Positions 1 through 9,864 of a DNA stretch of 41,576 bases are shown here, one piece after another. How positions within the stretch are numbered: the first letter of the stretch is position 1; every line of letters starts with the position of its first letter. Where the stretch lies: the NCBI GenBank assembly GCA_903837605.1, contig CAILVF010000073.1, positions 1-41,576 on the forward strand, read 5' to 3'. The notes under the pieces were generated by a model that saw nothing but the letters and a program-made list of their open reading frames with translations, was not told where the DNA came from and searched no databases. Both the position numbers and the translations under genes were made by a program. This DNA comes from an uncultured Bacteroidales bacterium (GTDB lineage: Bacteria > Bacteroidota > Bacteroidia > Bacteroidales > FEN-979).

Positions 1-96
1 GATAACTGGATAACTGGATAACTGGATAGCTGGATAGCTGGATAACTGGATAGCTGGATAACTGGATAACTGGATAACTGGATAACTGGATAACTG
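1..96. repeat. 8-bp tandem array (GATAACTG/GATAGCTG, 12 units)
   Basis: Twelve head-to-tail copies of GATAACTG, three of them with the single change GATAGCTG, run from the first base of the window, so the array may extend further upstream. It decays at 97-130 into heptamer-like words (AGTCACT twice), with a short inverted pair ACTGGT/ACCAGT. It occupies the space directly before rfbA, where a promoter would be expected, and no TAnnTTTG box is visible between it and the start codon. Confidence 0.95.
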
Positions 97-143
97 GTTA
101 CTGATCACTGTTCACCAGTCACTAGTCACTTAAAAAAGACATT

Positions 144-1022
144 ATGAAAGGAATCATATTAGCCGGCGGATCCGGAACCCGCCTTCACCCCCTGACCCTT
201 GCGGTCAGCAAGCAGCTTATGCCGGTTTATGACAAGCCCATGATCTATTATCCTTTATCAGTGCTTATGATGACCGGGATCAGGGAGGTACTTATCATTT
301 CCACTCCATACGACCTTCCTCATTTCAGGAAACTGCTGGGCGACGGGAAAGCCCTGGGGATGTCCTTCTCCTATGCCGAACAGGCCATTCCGAACGGGCT
401 TGCCCAGGCCTTTGTGATAGGCAGGGAGTTCGTCGGAGGGGATGATGTGGCGTTGATCCTCGGCGATAATATTTTCTATGGAAACGGACTGTCCCAGCTG
501 GTCCAGGAGAGCAATAAACCCGAAGGGGGAATTGTTTTTGCATACCATGTGCAGGATCCAGAACGTTACGGTGTTGTTCAGTTTGACAACCATTACAAGG
601 CATTGTCAATTGAAGAAAAACCCAAACAGCCGAAATCAAATTACGCAGTACCGGGATTATATTTTTATGATAATTCTGTTCTGGAAGTTGCACAAAACAT
701 CAAGCCCAGCGCAAGAGGGGAATACGAAATTACAGATGTAAACCGGTATTATCTTGAACAGGGCAGGCTAAAGGTGGGGGTGCTGAGCAGGGGCATCGCA
801 TGGCTCGATACAGGCACTTTCGATTCCCTTTTACAGGCCGCCCAGTTTGTCGAAGTTGTACAAAGCAGGCAGGGATTGAAAATCGGCTGTATTGAAGAAA
901 TCGCATACAGGATGAGGTTTATAGACCGTGAGCAGCTGATCAGGGTAGCACAGCCTCTTCTGAAAAGCGGGTACGGACAATATTTGCTGAATCTTGACGA
1001 CCTGCCGGGTTTCTCAAAATAA
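144..1022 (+). CDS. rfbA: Glucose-1-phosphate thymidylyltransferase RfbA/RmlA
   Basis: Condenses glucose 1-phosphate with dTTP to dTDP-glucose, the first step of dTDP-L-rhamnose and related sugars for surface polysaccharide; cytoplasmic. The 292-residue length is normal for the family. Visible motifs: nucleotide-binding GGSGTR (8-13) with K23 in the following [11 protein letters not shown] segment, the metal-binding LGDN (D108), EEKP (157-160) and WLDTGT around 220-225, all in the expected order. The ATG at 144 follows an A-rich stretch and no Shine-Dalgarno motif, usual for this phylum. The rest of the dTDP-rhamnose set (rfbB, C, D) is not downstream; it may lie upstream of the window or elsewhere. 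The next gene follows after 58 bp on the same strand. Confidence 0.96.
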   Translation: MKGIILAGGSGTRLHPLTLAVSKQLMPVYDKPMIYYPLSVLMMTGIREVLIISTPYDLPHFRKLLGDGKALGMSFSYAEQAIPNGLAQAFVIGREFVGGDDVALILGDNIFYGNGLSQLVQESNKPEGGIVFAYHVQDPERYGVVQFDNHYKALSIEEKPKQPKSNYAVPGLYFYDNSVLEVAQNIKPSARGEYEITDVNRYYLEQGRLKVGVLSRGIAWLDTGTFDSLLQAAQFVEVVQSRQGLKIGCIEEIAYRMRFIDREQLIRVAQPLLKSGYGQYLLNLDDLPGFSK

Positions 1023-1080
1023 ACCATTGAATCGTCCAAAGCCCGGTGATGACGGAGCTGAGGGATATTTACATCCGCCC

Positions 1081-2055
1081 ATGTATATTAAAAAAGAATT
1101 TCAGGAAATTATTTCAGAAGCCTTTCATTCGGCTAACTTTAACTTTAAGCCTTCATCCCTTTACGATCCCATAAAATACATGATGGATCTTGGAGGGAAA
1201 CGCATAAGGCCCTTGCTTACCCTGATGTCATGCGAGATGTTCGGCGGCTGTATCGACGAAGCCCTTGCCCCTGCCATGGGGCTCGAGCTCTTCCATAATT
1301 TCACCCTGCTTCATGATGATATCATGGACCAGGCTCCTATCAGGAGAGGCAAAGAAACGGTCTTTAAAAAGTGGAACACGAACTCGGCAATTCTTTCAGG
1401 CGACACCCTGTTTGTCATGGCTTATGAACTTGTTACAAAGACAACACCTGCCCTGCTCCCGCAGGTGCTGGAGCTGTTTAACGACACGGCGAGGAAAGTT
1501 TGCGAGGGCCAGCAATACGATATGGATTATGAACTCCGGACCGATGTTTCTATTCCTGATTATATCCTGATGATAAAGCTTAAAACTGCTGTCCTGATCT
1601 CCTGCAGCCTCAAACTTGGCGCAATCATAGCCAAGGCGCCGGCCGAAGAAGCCGACCTGATTTATGAATTTGGCGAGAACCTGGGGCTTGCATTCCAGCT
1701 CCAGGATGACTACCTGGATGTTTTCGGGGAGGTCGATAAATTCGGGAAAGAAATTGGCAATGATATTGTTACAAATAAAAAAACCTTCCTGTACCTGAAG
1801 GCTTATGAACTGGCCGACAGGGATTCCCTGGAACTCCTGAACAGGCATTACCGCGGGAAGTCTCTTTCTGCTTCTGAAAAAGTTAAGACCATCACTGCAA
1901 TATACAGGAAACTGCAGATTGACGTTCTGACCCGTTCCCTGATTGACGAGTATTTTGGCAAGGCCCTTGCAATAATTGCAAAGATCAATATTCCCGATGA
2001 AAAGAAACAGATGCTGCTTGAAGTCGCCGGGCAGATGGTCGACAGGGAAAGCTGA
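1081..2055 (+). CDS. Polyprenyl (probably geranylgeranyl/farnesyl) diphosphate synthase
   Basis: A 324-residue trans-isoprenyl diphosphate synthase that elongates allylic diphosphates with isopentenyl diphosphate. Seen: GGKRIRP (38-44), first Asp-rich motif DDIMD (79-83), second Asp-rich motif DDYLD (209-213), and the basic KKT near 223. The reading frame stays open back to a TTG at 994 inside rfbA, but family homology begins at the ATG at 1081 (MYIKKEF), so I use that. The residue five before the first Asp-rich motif is phenylalanine (F74); in this family an aromatic residue there usually limits chain length to C15-C20, whereas octaprenyl synthases have a small residue. A short product is therefore inferred, not shown. 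The gene ends immediately against the stop codon of the convergent ABC-F gene. Confidence 0.9.
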   Translation: MYIKKEFQEIISEAFHSANFNFKPSSLYDPIKYMMDLGGKRIRPLLTLMSCEMFGGCIDEALAPAMGLELFHNFTLLHDDIMDQAPIRRGKETVFKKWNTNSAILSGDTLFVMAYELVTKTTPALLPQVLELFNDTARKVCEGQQYDMDYELRTDVSIPDYILMIKLKTAVLISCSLKLGAIIAKAPAEEADLIYEFGENLGLAFQLQDDYLDVFGEVDKFGKEIGNDIVTNKKTFLYLKAYELADRDSLELLNRHYRGKSLSASEKVKTITAIYRKLQIDVLTRSLIDEYFGKALAIIAKINIPDEKKQMLLEVAGQMVDRES

Positions 2056-3993
2056 TCAGGAGAATTTTTCCAGCTCGTTATGCAGGTCTTCCCATTTTTC
2101 CATTTCCTGCAACAATTTTGATTTCAGATCTTCATATTCCCTGTAAAGAGATCCGTCCCTGATCCTGTCCTGGTGCTTCTGTGGTTCACCAAGCATCCCT
2201 TCCAGTATTTTAACGGCATTCTCAAGGTTTTCAATCTCATTTTCGGTACGGCTGATCTGGCTCTTTACTTTACGGAGGTCCCGTTCCGATTCCTTTTTCT
2301 TCTCATAGGTTGCCTTATTTTCCGATACAGCTTCCCTGGAGATATCTTTCCCTTTCAATGAATTCCTTTCAAGTTCCGAAAGTTCCCTGATCTTCCTCTG
2401 CTCCAGGTAATCATATATATCGCCGATATGTTCCCTGAATTTCCCCTCCCTGAACTCGAATACCCTGTTGGTGAGCCCCTGCAGAAAATCACGGTCATGC
2501 GAGACAATAATAAGGGTACCGTTATACTGGAGAAGCGCGCTCTTGAGGATATCCTTTGAGCGCATGTCGAGGTGGTTGGTCGGCTCATCGAGGACCAGCA
2601 GGTTCGCTGGGGTAAGCAGTAGTTTCGCAATGGAAAGCCTGGATCTCTCGCCGCCGCTGAGTACTTTAACCTTCTTTTCAATGTCATCGCCGCTGAAAAG
2701 GAATCCACCAAGAATACCTTTAAGCTTTGGCCTGATGTCGCCCACTGCGATTTCATCTATGGTTTGAAATACGGTCAGTTCGGGATTGAGATGTTCGCTC
2801 TGGTCCTGGGCATAATATCCAGTAACCACATTATGGCCTTTTTTCAGTTCCCCCGAATACTCGAGGACGCCTGTGATTATTTTCGAGAGAGTGGTTTTCC
2901 CTTCCCCGTTACGGCCGACGAAAGCTATGCGGTCTCCCTTAATTACAGTGAAATCGATGCCATGAAGAACTCTTTTCTGGGGGTAATCCTTAATAATATT
3001 TTTTCCTTCAAGCACGATCTTCCCCGAATGAGGAGCCGGTGGGAAGCGGAAATGTATGGAGGATTCGTCGGTCGCTTCAACCTCAACAACATCCATCTTT
3101 TCCAGCATCTTTAATCTTGACTGTACCTGCTTTGCCTTGGTGTTTTTATACCTGAACCTCTCGATAAAGCGTTCTACCTGCCTGATCTGCCTTTGCTGGT
3201 TTTCATAAGTGGCAAGCTGGCTTTCCATCCTTTCTTCTCGCATCTCAACGTAGCCTGAATAATTGGCTTTATAGTCATAGATCTTGCCCATAGTGATCTC
3301 GATAGTCCTGGTGCATACATTGTCGAGGAAAGCCCTGTCGTGTGAGACAAGGATCACGGCCCCGCGGTACTGGACAAGGAATGTCTCCAGCCATTGAATA
3401 GCTTCGATATCGAGGTGATTGGTCGGCTCATCAAGGAGTATGAGATCAGGCTGGCGGAGAAGGATCTTTGCAATTTCAACCCTCATCTGCCATCCGCTGC
3501 TGAACTCCGACATAGAGCGTATAAAATCCTCACGGGAGAAACCCAGTCCGATGAGGACCCGTTCAACATCGGCGTGAATGGAGCTTCCGCCGATCAGGTG
3601 GTATCGTTCATAAACATCTGATTGCTGCTTCAGCAGTGCATGGTATTCCTTCGATTCAAAGTCAGTTCTCAAGTGTATCTCCTGTTCAAGGTCTTTGATC
3701 CGGGTCTCAAGTTCAATGACTTCTGAAAAGGCCATTGCGGCTTCCTCGAGTACGCTCAGGCGGCTGCTGGTTTCCATTTCCTGCGGAAGGTAACCGATGG
3801 TCTGGCTGTCGGGCATAACGACTTCACCTTCCCCTGCCGGCTGCAGTCCTTTAAGGATTTTAAGCAGGGTTGTTTTTCCCGCTCCGTTCTTTCCTACCAG
3901 GCCAATACGGTCCTTATCATTTATAATAAATGAGACATGGTCGAAGAGAGGTTCCCCTCCAAACTGAACCGATATATTAGATACTGAAACCAT
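2056..3993 (-). CDS. ABC-F family ATPase (ribosome-associated, Uup/YdiF-like)
   Basis: Soluble protein of 645 residues with two ABC ATPase domains and no membrane segments. Domain 1: Walker A GKNGAGKTT (34-42), signature FSSGWQMR, Walker B LILLDEPTNHLD. The linker is rich in charged residues (AKQVQSRLK), as in ABC-F proteins. Domain 2: GRNGEGKTT, LSGGERSRL, LLVLDEPTNHLD. The last 90 or so residues form a charged coiled coil (ERDLRKVKSQISRTENEIENL region is representative). Family members act on the ribosome as translation factors. The longest frame begins at a TTG (4005) overlapping the -7 box TATCTTTG, so I choose the ATG at 3993, about 10 nt below that box. Convergent with the prenyl synthase with zero spacing. 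Confidence 0.94.
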   Translation of the reverse strand: MVSVSNISVQFGGEPLFDHVSFIINDKDRIGLVGKNGAGKTTLLKILKGLQPAGEGEVVMPDSQTIGYLPQEMETSSRLSVLEEAAMAFSEVIELETRIKDLEQEIHLRTDFESKEYHALLKQQSDVYERYHLIGGSSIHADVERVLIGLGFSREDFIRSMSEFSSGWQMRVEIAKILLRQPDLILLDEPTNHLDIEAIQWLETFLVQYRGAVILVSHDRAFLDNVCTRTIEITMGKIYDYKANYSGYVEMREERMESQLATYENQQRQIRQVERFIERFRYKNTKAKQVQSRLKMLEKMDVVEVEATDESSIHFRFPPAPHSGKIVLEGKNIIKDYPQKRVLHGIDFTVIKGDRIAFVGRNGEGKTTLSKIITGVLEYSGELKKGHNVVTGYYAQDQSEHLNPELTVFQTIDEIAVGDIRPKLKGILGGFLFSGDDIEKKVKVLSGGERSRLSIAKLLLTPANLLVLDEPTNHLDMRSKDILKSALLQYNGTLIIVSHDRDFLQGLTNRVFEFREGKFREHIGDIYDYLEQRKIRELSELERNSLKGKDISREAVSENKATYEKKKESERDLRKVKSQISRTENEIENLENAVKILEGMLGEPQKHQDRIRDGSLYREYEDLKSKLLQEMEKWEDLHNELEKFS

Positions 3994-4002
3994 TTGAGCC
4001 GG

Positions 4003-4010
4003 CAAAGATA
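4003..4010 (-). promoter_or_regulatory. Bacteroidota -7 box for the ABC-F gene
   Basis: On the minus strand this reads TATCTTTG, a full match to TAnnTTTG, and ends 10 nt before the ATG at 3993. It overlaps the alternative TTG start, which makes the TTG start unlikely. No clear -33 TTTG. Confidence 0.6.
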
Positions 4011-4018
4011 GGGATAAA

Positions 4019-4049
4019 AAAAAGAGGCCGGCAAATTGCCGGCCTCTTT
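4019..4049 (-). terminator. Rho-independent terminator of the first giant T9SS gene
   Basis: A 14-bp perfect inverted repeat (AAAGAGGCCGGCAA at 4021-4034, TTGCCGGCCTCTTT at 4036-4049) lies 18 bp beyond the stop codon of the minus-strand giant gene. Read on the minus strand it is followed by an extended T tract (complement of the A run 4016-4023). Confidence 0.9.
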
Positions 4050-4067
4050 AAGATATCTAATTAAAGA

Positions 4068-7000
4068 TTAGCGTGTAACTGTGATCTTCACTGTACGTGC
4101 ACCCTGTTCGGTGGAGACCTTAACGAAGTAGATCCCTGCATTCAGGTTCGAAACGCTGAAGTTTGTGATCTTTCCGTTTACTGTGTTATTCCTGTAAACA
4201 GTCTGACCAACATAGTTCATTACTTCGATTGAATTGATAACATAATCGCTCTTCACGTTAACGTTATCAGTTGCAGGATTCGGATATACCAGGATCTGGC
4301 CGTTGCCGATTTCAATAATGCCTACGTGCGGGAACTGAACAGTAATTTCATTACTCTTCGGTGATTCGCAGAGGAAAGCATTGGTGACGGTGTCGTTGAA
4401 TGAGGAGGTTACATAATACTTATATGAACCGAGGCCGGTCAGAGGCAGAACATCTGTATAAGTTGTTCCGGCAACCGGGTTGGTATTAAGTTTATGATAA
4501 GAAGCAACATTAGCTGTTGAATCGGTACGGTATACATTATAACCTGTTAAGGTACCTGTTGCAGCCTGGTTGTCGAAGGTTAAGCCTAAAGCCATGCGTA
4601 AGCCGGAATCTCCGTTTCCACTGCCAACAGACTGATCAGGTGATGCAACACCACGTGTTCCACCGGTTAACGGTGATTTGCCAGCTATGAAAGTGATAGA
4701 TTCTGAACTCTTGTCACCAGATTTCATACCGTGTGCCCTTAACATGAAGGAACCGGCAGAACCCTGGTAGTTGCCCATGGTCTGGAAGGCAACGCCGTCA
4801 TACATAACACCTAAGTCATCAGCGGCATAGGATCCATCTGTATCCTGTCCGAGGAAATGGCTGTATGGTGCAGCTGCTGCGGTAGCATCCCAATGTACCA
4901 TTGCATAGAAAGAACCACCAATTGAGGTATTTCCAATAGGTACAGTCTTGAATTCGCTGCTCGGCATGAGGAATGGAGCGGTGGAACCAAGAAGGGTGCC
5001 AGTTAAGTCGAATACATCGATAGTCACGTTCTTGGCAGATGATCCGCCGTATGACAGGAAGTATACGTCAAATGAAGTCAGGTATGCATTTGAACCGGTA
5101 ATCTGGAAGAGATTGCCGTACCATGCAGGATAACCCGGAACACCTCTCCAACCATTTTCCCATGAACCGTCATCGATAATTAATGAGAAGGCCTGGTCTT
5201 TCGGACAAACAGGAGCTGCCCATGACAGGTTCACAGTATTATGTGATTGGGTGTAGGTAAGAGTTGTCGGAGGAGTACAAACGGCATAAACCTTGATATT
5301 GTCAACATACCAATGGAGGATATCCCTGGAATCAGCACCAAATGCGCGGAAACGAACCTGGAAAGCTTTTCCGTAAGCGCCGCTCAGTTTGATATGATTA
5401 GTTGTCCAATCGTAGTTCTTGTCGTTCTTCAGGACTAATTTAGTAGACCAGCTTCCGCCAAGTTTCACTTCAATAGCAAGTTTCTCATTGCTTGTGTTAG
5501 TCTGGCTGATGAGTTTATAATCAAAATCAAGCCAGATTGAAGCACAACTGTAAGGAGTTGCTGAGAGAGTGGGGGAAGTTAAAGGAATGCTGTAACCGGA
5601 AGTATGAACCGGCTGCCATGAGAAGTCTGCAGAAGGCAGCGGGTTACCAACACCTGTGTTAACAGACCAGTTGTTTCCGCCAACAGTCCAGTCGTTGAAT
5701 GTAAAGGTTCCGTTTGTCCAAGGTTCGCTGAAAGGCAGTGCACGGCCAAAATTGATAGGCACTAAAACCGGGCCTGCAGGCAGTGAATTGTCGGTTCCCG
5801 GAGCAATCGGGCTCACATCATAGAACGCTTTAACTGTGTAGGAATACAGACCTGAAGGCAGGTTATAATCGTAATATTCCAGTGTAGCGTTATTTGACAG
5901 GTAATCGATCTGAACTCCGTCGCGCCAGATTGTATATCCCTTCTGTAAAGGAGGAACGTTGGCAGGAGCCATAGTTGTATTAGGATTGACGAAATCGTTA
6001 ACCTGTGGTTCTAACGGTTTTGAACTGATTGAACCGGCAGGTGCGTCGCCATCGGCATAGAGATTCTTCTTACGATCATAAACAAAGGCTTTGGCACGGA
6101 TGACAAAAGCGCCTTTTTTACCACCACCTGCTGTATTTAACTGCCAGAACCAGGGTGCGGGAGGAGTAGCTTCAAAATATCCAGCTACATTATTATGATG
6201 TATAGAATACATGGTATCGACTGCTAATGCGCAACCAGCCCATGCGGGGTTGGTAATATTATACCTGAAACAGCCATAGAATGGTCCGTTGAACGGAACA
6301 TCAGGCATAACAACGGTATTCCAACCAGCCTGTCCGGCTACAGAACCTGCAGGTACGAAAGGAGCTGAAGTACCCATCAGTACGCCTGAAAGGTTATACA
6401 TATCCATCTGGTAAGTGATGGCGCCTGTCATTGTTGCAGTTGCGAAAGTATATACGTCGAACGATTTGATCACGCCTGAGGTACCGGCTGCTATCGGGAA
6501 ATAGTTTCCTAAACCTTCGATAACAGGGGCTCCGCTGCATGAATAACCGTAGGTAAGCATTCCCTGGTCAAGGATATAGTCAACAATATGACCGGGCATG
6601 CAATTCGGGGCAACCCATGTAAGATAAGCAGTTGTTTCAATAGGAACACCGGTAAGGGTGGTTGGTGCGCAGAGGAATTTTGCAGTGAAAACGTCGCACT
6701 GGTTAGAAGTCTGCACAGATTCGCCACTGCCATAAAGGGCGGTAACGCAAGCCTTGTAAGTTGTTCCGTATTTGAGCTGTGAAGCCGGGAACTGCCAATG
6801 TGTAACCTGGGTCTGTCCGCTAAGGATAGTATTCGAAGTTGACTGATCGGTCAGGTATACATTATAAGCAAGGATACAGGGGGTAATATCTTCATTCTTT
6901 GCAGTAATTACGATATTATCAACATCCCACTCATTAATCCTGTAAGCATCGTCACCATATGCATGGAAACGCACTTTGTATGTTTTTGATGCGTATGCAC

Positions 7001-9578
7001 TGATGTCGAAATCAAAATGTGTATATGGGAAAGACCCGTCTGCACATGAATAATCTTTCAACAGCTTCCAGGTTGTTCCATCGAGGATTTCAACTTTCAT
7101 CCCTGAAAGGTTGTCTGCATCCAAATTGTCGAGCATTATATCATAACTGAAATGCATCAGGCGGCTTCCCTGCGGCGGTGTAAATGACCGGCTGGTAAGG
7201 CTGAGGTTATAGTTTAATACGCCGAGGTCCCAATAAAACTGGGCTGCACCGTTATAAACCTGCCACTGGTATCCGAATAATGTACCGCCTGTATCTTCGT
7301 CAGCGATCCAGCCATTGGCTGTAAAGTTGCCGCTGTCCCAGGTTTCATTGATCCCGATCCAGTCGTTAACTGGTTTATCCCAGGTTGCAATTGCAGAAAC
7401 CCCGTCAACATGCATATTGGTCGGAGGAGTTTTTTGCTGGATAAGTATTACGTCAACAGCTGTATCACTGTAAACAGTGGTCGGAGCATGTAAGTAAGAA
7501 ATGAAGTTGTAACGCTCGACTTTCAGTTCATATTTGCCTTTCCATACAGTTGGGAAGGTGGCAGTATGACTGGTATTCAGAGTTACAGAGTAGGTTGAGT
7601 CAAAAAGGATATTATGCAGTGTAACCTTTGAACCGGCGATAGCCAGTGAGTCGCAGCTAAGTGAAACATTTACTGTCACGGCAGCTGTCCAGTTCTTGCC
7701 TAATACATTAGAGAAGATAGGCAGTGACCAGCGGTTTCCTGTATAATGAGCTTTAACGGCCCAACGATATGCCTGGGGAGTAAATGAAGGCCAGCTGGGA
7801 TCAGTTGCAGTGGTTCCTGTTACGGCTGCAAGAGATGTCCAAGTTGTCTGATCACCTTCCTGACCCTGGAGCAGGCGATAAACCTGGTATCCGATAACAC
7901 TTTCGTTATTGTCGACAGGTCCGCCAACACCGTTAACAACCGCGCGGATCATGAAATTCCCTGCAGCAGGTAACCATTGGCCACCGCCTGAAACGAATTT
8001 CGAATATGACCTCAGCTGGTTGGCTGTGGTATCAACACCAAGACGGGCTGCAACAGGAGGTGCTCCAACCTGTTTCATAACCAAATAGAAATTACCGCTG
8101 GCAATAGCGATATTCGGCATATTAAAGGAGTTCCATCCAAAAGTGGTGGGGGTAACCGTAACTTCGCTGCCAACTGCAGCGCCCGGCATTCCGTTTGCAC
8201 CTGTTGCATCATACACCTGCATTTTGAAAGGTGAAAGTGATCCAGGGGTTGTTCCGGCAGGATAATCTGCAGCATTGCCGATATAAACTTTACCGCCTCC
8301 GATAGTTATCGGATAATTGAGAGCGGTGAATTTAACGGCGTTCAGGTTATTCTGAGCGGCCCAAACTGTGGAAAATTCCTGTATACCATCATCATAGATG
8401 AGCTCATAATTGCCTTTGGGAACGCCCCAGCTCAGGTTAACCACTGTAGCACCTGTATTAAGAGCTGCAGTAAATGGCTGTGAAGCAGTGTTGGGGAATT
8501 CTTTCAACGCCATGTTCAGGGTGGTAGTTAAACCTGTAGTGAGCGTAATGGCGGCAGTTGTTGTATCATTGAAGCCGGCCTTTGTAAAAGTTACCGGGAA
8601 TGACCCAGTGGGGAAAACATCAAGATTGTACAATCCACCGTCGAGTGAATAAGTTGTAATACCGTTAACAACAACCTTTGCACCTTTAACAGGAGCGCCG
8701 TTAGCTGCATTGGTAATATGTCCGGTAAGATAAGCCGGTTGCGGATTAAGAGCAAAGTTCAAGGTGGCAGTTCCGTTTGCAGGAACATTTACCGAACTTG
8801 TTTTGCTGAGGTAAGTGGGTGCCGAAGCTGTGAAATTTGAAGTACCTGCGGCAACTGTAAATGTGTAAGCTCCGCCTGCAATTGTAGTGGTGCTGGGCAG
8901 GTTTCCTGCAGCAGCAACAGTAGCGCCTACCAATGGATTGCCGGTAGCGTTGCTTGTTACTACACCATTCAAAGTGCCGGTTGGCTGGGTTAATCTTACA
9001 TTTAATTTGGCTGCTAATGTGCCATAAGTGGCTTGTCCGCAACCAGGACCGGTATCACCCATATAATACCTGCAATAATCAGCGGTAGCTGTTGCAGTAT
9101 GGTATGCCCTGGTAGTAGATAACCAGTCCGAGTTATTATAGCATATCTGAATAATAATATTGGAAGTACCATCCCAAATAAACGGAGTTGTCAAAGGAAT
9201 GTCGATCCAACCCAGAGGGGGTGTAAAGTTAGCAGAGAATACCGTGGTATAACCGCCTTCATCAAACCCGGAGGCAGGCAAGGCTGTTGCCGTAGTGTTC
9301 TTTACCGAGATGTTAAGAGGAAGTAAAGCTCCACCACCGTTGGCTGAGAAGTAAAAACCCAACTGCGTGATCGGGCCGGCAAAAAGACCGGTCATTTCTG
9401 CAGCGGTATACAAGTATTCGGCTCTACCATTGTAGTAATAACCATTGAATGGAATATTATATCCTAACGTTCCTGTTCCAATGGTGACTACGTTTGCCGC
9501 ACTCACATTTTGAGATAACACGGTAAATAATGCGATAAGCATCATCAACCTTGTTAACAGTTTTGTAACATTTTTCAT
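4068..9578 (-). CDS. Giant secreted multidomain protein with T9SS type A sorting domain
   Basis: 1,836 residues. Seen: an N-terminal signal peptide (1-28, ending NVSAA); an approximately 170-residue beta-rich module; two carboxypeptidase-regulatory-like domains (201-277 and 284-358); a module starting GNYELIYDDG (390-550) whose pattern (DDG or DQG, then a SFDVY-type strand) recurs around 1000-1150 and 1460-1600; two jellyroll domains of the choice-of-anchor J/MAM type (745-895 and 1280-1430, each ending WxVDNI); fibronectin III-like linkers; and a C-terminal T9SS sorting domain (1755-1836) with VYPNPATDNV and GIYFVKV. By family knowledge such proteins pass the outer membrane by T9SS and are attached to the surface or released. 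No catalytic domain is recognised, so an adhesin or binding role is an inference. Closely related in order and sequence to the protein at 10562-14530. Confidence 0.93.
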   Translation of the reverse strand: MKNVTKLLTRLMMLIALFTVLSQNVSAANVVTIGTGTLGYNIPFNGYYYNGRAEYLYTAAEMTGLFAGPITQLGFYFSANGGGALLPLNISVKNTTATALPASGFDEGGYTTVFSANFTPPLGWIDIPLTTPFIWDGTSNIIIQICYNNSDWLSTTRAYHTATATADYCRYYMGDTGPGCGQATYGTLAAKLNVRLTQPTGTLNGVVTSNATGNPLVGATVAAAGNLPSTTTIAGGAYTFTVAAGTSNFTASAPTYLSKTSSVNVPANGTATLNFALNPQPAYLTGHITNAANGAPVKGAKVVVNGITTYSLDGGLYNLDVFPTGSFPVTFTKAGFNDTTTAAITLTTGLTTTLNMALKEFPNTASQPFTAALNTGATVVNLSWGVPKGNYELIYDDGIQEFSTVWAAQNNLNAVKFTALNYPITIGGGKVYIGNAADYPAGTTPGSLSPFKMQVYDATGANGMPGAAVGSEVTVTPTTFGWNSFNMPNIAIASGNFYLVMKQVGAPPVAARLGVDTTANQLRSYSKFVSGGGQWLPAAGNFMIRAVVNGVGGPVDNNESVIGYQVYRLLQGQEGDQTTWTSLAAVTGTTATDPSWPSFTPQAYRWAVKAHYTGNRWSLPIFSNVLGKNWTAAVTVNVSLSCDSLAIAGSKVTLHNILFDSTYSVTLNTSHTATFPTVWKGKYELKVERYNFISYLHAPTTVYSDTAVDVILIQQKTPPTNMHVDGVSAIATWDKPVNDWIGINETWDSGNFTANGWIADEDTGGTLFGYQWQVYNGAAQFYWDLGVLNYNLSLTSRSFTPPQGSRLMHFSYDIMLDNLDADNLSGMKVEILDGTTWKLLKDYSCADGSFPYTHFDFDISAYASKTYKVRFHAYGDDAYRINEWDVDNIVITAKNEDITPCILAYNVYLTDQSTSNTILSGQTQVTHWQFPASQLKYGTTYKACVTALYGSGESVQTSNQCDVFTAKFLCAPTTLTGVPIETTAYLTWVAPNCMPGHIVDYILDQGMLTYGYSCSGAPVIEGLGNYFPIAAGTSGVIKSFDVYTFATATMTGAITYQMDMYNLSGVLMGTSAPFVPAGSVAGQAGWNTVVMPDVPFNGPFYGCFRYNITNPAWAGCALAVDTMYSIHHNNVAGYFEATPPAPWFWQLNTAGGGKKGAFVIRAKAFVYDRKKNLYADGDAPAGSISSKPLEPQVNDFVNPNTTMAPANVPPLQKGYTIWRDGVQIDYLSNNATLEYYDYNLPSGLYSYTVKAFYDVSPIAPGTDNSLPAGPVLVPINFGRALPFSEPWTNGTFTFNDWTVGGNNWSVNTGVGNPLPSADFSWQPVHTSGYSIPLTSPTLSATPYSCASIWLDFDYKLISQTNTSNEKLAIEVKLGGSWSTKLVLKNDKNYDWTTNHIKLSGAYGKAFQVRFRAFGADSRDILHWYVDNIKVYAVCTPPTTLTYTQSHNTVNLSWAAPVCPKDQAFSLIIDDGSWENGWRGVPGYPAWYGNLFQITGSNAYLTSFDVYFLSYGGSSAKNVTIDVFDLTGTLLGSTAPFLMPSSEFKTVPIGNTSIGGSFYAMVHWDATAAAAPYSHFLGQDTDGSYAADDLGVMYDGVAFQTMGNYQGSAGSFMLRAHGMKSGDKSSESITFIAGKSPLTGGTRGVASPDQSVGSGNGDSGLRMALGLTFDNQAATGTLTGYNVYRTDSTANVASYHKLNTNPVAGTTYTDVLPLTGLGSYKYYVTSSFNDTVTNAFLCESPKSNEITVQFPHVGIIEIGNGQILVYPNPATDNVNVKSDYVINSIEVMNYVGQTVYRNNTVNGKITNFSVSNLNAGIYFVKVSTEQGARTVKITVTR

Positions 9579-9675
9579 AATGTTAAGGATTAAGTTATAA
9601 CTAAATGAATATAGATAATATGGGGATCAATCTTACAATTGATATATATAGGAATTTGCTTCATAAATACTAAGG

Positions 9676-9700
9676 CATTTAGAACCCCTTGTTCTAAATG
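9676..9700 (-). promoter_or_regulatory. Perfect 10-bp hairpin in the 5' leader of the giant T9SS gene
   Basis: CATTTAGAAC (9676-9685) and GTTCTAAATG (9691-9700) pair perfectly around a 5-nt loop. It lies about 100 nt before the start codon and, if the -7 box at 9767-9774 is used, inside the transcribed leader. No T tract follows on the minus strand, so it is not a standard terminator. Either an RNA hairpin or a protein operator would fit. Confidence 0.6.
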
Positions 9701-9766
9701 ATTGGTTTTGTTTGTGTTAGCACTGTATTTGGATTAAAAAACATCCCTGTATTTTAACTCCGACAG

Positions 9767-9774
9767 CAAATATA
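9767..9774 (-). promoter_or_regulatory. Candidate -7 box for the giant T9SS gene
   Basis: Reads TATATTTG on the minus strand, matching TAnnTTTG. It would give a leader of roughly 185 nt before the ATG at 9578. No convincing -33 element, so moderate support only. Confidence 0.45.
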
Positions 9775-9856
9775 ATACATTTTATTTTACTCCCTCCATT
9801 TTTTTTACTAATTATTTTTTTTTTTTAATGCCCCCGGGCTGATCTCCGTTTTTGAT

Positions 9857-9864
9857 TATTTTTG
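9857..9864 (+). promoter_or_regulatory. Possible -7 box for the lipoprotein gene at 10008
   Basis: TATTTTTG matches TAnnTTTG in the right orientation, but the leader would be about 140 nt and the surrounding DNA is T-rich, so a chance match is possible. Confidence 0.3.

Noticed and set aside
1..130. CRISPR-like array at the window start
   Set aside because: The unit is only 8 bp with no unique spacers; it is a simple tandem array.
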